Source of the DNA: Alphaproteobacteria bacterium
Lineage (GTDB): Bacteria > Pseudomonadota > Alphaproteobacteria > UBA8366
Assembly (NCBI GenBank): GCA_021774335.1
Contig: JAJFJD010000037.1
Span: 1-64,000 of the forward strand
Direction of reading: 5' to 3'
Length of the DNA stretch: 64,000 bases
The notes beneath the pieces are model-generated. The model was not told where the DNA came from and searched no databases. It saw only the letters and a list, made by a program, of their open reading frames with translations. The position numbers and the translations under genes were made by a program. Numbering within the stretch: the first letter of the stretch is position 1; every line of letters starts with the position of its first letter. Shown here one piece after another: positions 62,276 to 64,000 of this stretch.

Positions 62276-62879
62276 GCTGCGCGGCTTGCGATCTGCCATT
62301 GCCGGTTTGGCGGCGATCGTGATGCTGTGCGCGCCAGTTGCGATGGCGCGACCGGCACAGGCGCTGGAACTGGAGGCCTTGCTCGACGGCGTTGCGCAAA
62401 CGGAGCGGCGCGAGGTTGCGTTCGAAGAGACCCGATCGATTGCCGGGGTAACAAAGCCGCTGATGTCGCGCGGTCGCTTGATCTATGAACCAGGCGGCCG
62501 GCTGATCAAGCGGTTCGAGACGCCCCGCCGCGAGACCGCGATCCTCGACGAAGACCGGCTGACGATCCTCGATGCGGACGACACCGAGGTCGCGACGATA
62601 GACCTCTGGATGCAGCGCGACCTGCAGCTCGTGTTTACCGGCCTGCAGGCGGTGTTCAGCGGCGATGCCGCGGCCTTGCGGTCCGCCTTCGACATCCAGG
62701 TCAGCGGCGATGCCGGGACGTGGCGGTTGCAGTTGACGCCGAAATCCGAGGAGGGTGATACGCGTCTCGACCGCGTGGTCGTCTCCGGCAGCGCCCGGCA
62801 AATCGCGAGCTTCGAGGTGCGGGAACGCGATGGCGATACCTCCATCATCCGCCTGCTCGGCGCTGCGTCCGGGCGGTGA
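62268..62879 (+). CDS. LolA-like periplasmic carrier protein
   Basis: 203 residues. The signal peptide (about 1-32, ending in ARPAQALE) is followed by a LolA/LppX-type half barrel: VAFEETRSIAGVTKPLMSRGRLIYEPGGRLIKRFETP is the first part. No lipobox Cys is seen, so it is soluble in the periplasm. It would carry the lipidic product from the inner-membrane exporter toward the outer membrane. It overlaps the acyltransferase upstream, and its stop overlaps the GTG of the exporter. Confidence 0.82.
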   Translation: MSELRGLRSAIAGLAAIVMLCAPVAMARPAQALELEALLDGVAQTERREVAFEETRSIAGVTKPLMSRGRLIYEPGGRLIKRFETPRRETAILDEDRLTILDADDTEVATIDLWMQRDLQLVFTGLQAVFSGDAAALRSAFDIQVSGDAGTWRLQLTPKSEEGDTRLDRVVVSGSARQIASFEVRERDGDTSIIRLLGAASGR

Positions 62880-64000
62880 CCGGAAGGATGCGATACGCCG
62901 CCCGTCTCATTCTGATTTTGTTGGTCCTTGCGGGGGCCGGCGCCGCGTTGTTCCGGTATTTGCCCGTTCAATCCGACATGACCGTCCTGCTACCAGAGCA
63001 ACGGAGCGGCGACCTTGGGCTGTTGTTAGGCGCCCTGCAGCAAGGGGCGGCGAGCCGCACCGTAATGATCGGCCTTGCGTCTGAAACTGCCGCGGGCCCG
63101 ATCGATCGGGCGCGGACGCTCAGCCGGGCGTTTCGCCAGGCCCTTGAGAAGAGCGGTCATTTCGATTGGGTCTCGAATGGCGAGGTTCGGCGCGACCGGA
63201 AGGCGATCGAACCGTTTTTCCGCCATCGCTATCATCTGGCCCCGGCGCTCGACCCGGAACGGTATTCGGCTGCCGGATTGCGGGCGGCCTTCGAGGATTT
63301 GCTGCAGCGGTTGCAGGGTTTCGGTGCGGCGGTGGTGAAGGACATCATGGCGGCCGATCCGACATTGCGGACGTTCGACGTGCTCTCGCGCTGGTCGCCG
63401 CCGCCGACCAAACGGCGTCAGGGGGTTTGGGTCGACGCAGACGATCGGCAGCTTCTCTTCCTGGGGCGCTCGGCGGGCGAAGGATTCAGTTTCACGGGTC
63501 AGTCGGCGATGATCGCCGCGGTCCACGCGGCCGCCGAGCGGCTTGAAGAAAAGTTCGGACCGTTGCGTGTCGTGCTGTCCGGACCGTCGGTCATCGCGGT
63601 GGAAAGCCGCAAGCAGGCGGAGTCGGAGTCGCAGCGTCTTGTCTTCCTGTCGGTTCCGCTAGTCGCCGGCCTCCTGTTGTTATTTCTACGCCGGTTGATC
63701 GCATTGCCGTTGGGCTTCCTGCCGCTGCTATGCGGGTACATCGCGGGCACAGCCATGGTTGGAGGGGTTTTCGGGACGGTCCACGTCACGACCCTGGGGT
63801 TCGGCGCGACGCTGTTGGGCATTGCCGTGGATTACCCGCTGCATCTGTTGTCGCGCATCCAGGGCGGCCTCGCTCCCGGCGCGGCGGCACGACGCATCTG
63901 GCCCGCGCTGTTGCTCGGCGCGGCGACGACGGTATTCGCATTCCTTCCGCTGATCCTGTCGAGCTTCCCCGGCTTGGCGCAGCTTGGCGTGTTCACGGTG
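62876..64000 (+). CDS. RND/MMPL-type exporter (truncated by the window end)
   Basis: At least 375 residues, open at the right edge. The GTG at 62876 overlaps the preceding stop (GTGA), as elsewhere in the cluster; the ATG at 62888 is an alternative. The first transmembrane helix (about residues 6-24) is followed by a large periplasmic domain (about 30-255) and the start of the membrane block: SVPLVAGLLLLFLRRLIALPLGFLPLL, then GFGATLLGIAVDYPLHLLSRI, the MMPL signature with the Asp of helix 4. ApeM-like exporters move the aryl-polyene lipid across the inner membrane. The C-terminal half is outside the window. Confidence 0.88.
   Translation, partial: MTGRMRYAARLILILLVLAGAGAALFRYLPVQSDMTVLLPEQRSGDLGLLLGALQQGAASRTVMIGLASETAAGPIDRARTLSRAFRQALEKSGHFDWVSNGEVRRDRKAIEPFFRHRYHLAPALDPERYSAAGLRAAFEDLLQRLQGFGAAVVKDIMAADPTLRTFDVLSRWSPPPTKRRQGVWVDADDRQLLFLGRSAGEGFSFTGQSAMIAAVHAAAERLEEKFGPLRVVLSGPSVIAVESRKQAESESQRLVFLSVPLVAGLLLLFLRRLIALPLGFLPLLCGYIAGTAMVGGVFGTVHVTTLGFGATLLGIAVDYPLHLLSRIQGGLAPGAAARRIWPALLLGAATTVFAFLPLILSSFPGLAQLGVFTV

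Overview
The window is GC-rich, densely coded bacterial DNA with no rRNA, tRNA, CRISPR array or intact mobile element that I could see. An alphaproteobacterium of the Rhodospirillales or a relative is the most likely source. That is an inference from the gene families (TauD/TfdA oxygenase expansions, family III CoA-transferases, mitochondrial-type aconitase, a TamA-TamB pair, a small alphaproteobacterial-type SH3-like protein), not from a marker gene.

Layout. 1-75: a possible IS6-like transposase scrap. 123-2879: an isocitrate-lyase/PEP-mutase-family lyase divergent from a LeuC/LeuD-like dehydratase pair, which together look like a 2-alkylmalate or 2-alkylcitrate dehydratase-lyase route. 2985-8812: five different TauD/TfdA-type Fe(II)/2-oxoglutarate oxygenases. 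9347-13910: an asparaginase of the Rhizobium etli AnsA type, a secreted protein of unknown function, an MFS transporter and a family III CoA-transferase. 13887-17382 (minus strand): a three-gene operon of a UGA-containing PrdB/GrdB-family selenoprotein, a glutaredoxin and a DMSO-reductase-family molybdoenzyme. The selenoprotein reads as two separate open frames unless the in-frame UGA is taken as selenocysteine, and a 7-bp hairpin sits just after that UGA. 17646-21707: a fumarate-lyase-superfamily enzyme, an FMN-binding protein, and a coupled GNAT-MFS pair. 21772-28145: tamA-tamB. 28155-35774: mixed metabolism and envelope genes (GMC oxidoreductase, LLM oxidoreductase, MFS, HlyD adaptor, enolase-superfamily enzyme, LytM peptidase).

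35877-45475 is a phospho-signalling island. It holds an FHA-FHA-ABC transporter fusion, two envelope proteins, two membrane-anchored trypsin-like proteins with C-terminal FHA domains (one lacking the catalytic Ser), a Ser/Thr kinase with a transmembrane segment, an FHA protein and a PP2C phosphatase. It resembles the kinase/phosphatase/FHA control module of type VI secretion, but no secretion genes are present.

45741-58537: a DEAD-box helicase, a small SH3-like protein, a secreted protein made of eight Cys-rich repeats, a D-aminoacylase-type amidohydrolase, a histidine kinase, a second CoA-transferase, a RimK-type ATP-grasp ligase with an aspartoacylase-family partner, a LysR regulator and aconitase, the last ending in a strong terminator. 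58764-64000: the first part of an aryl-polyene-type lipid/pigment cluster (ACP, membrane protein, AMP ligase, dehydratase, LpxL-like acyltransferase, LolA-like carrier, RND/MMPL exporter), cut by the window edge before any ketosynthase.
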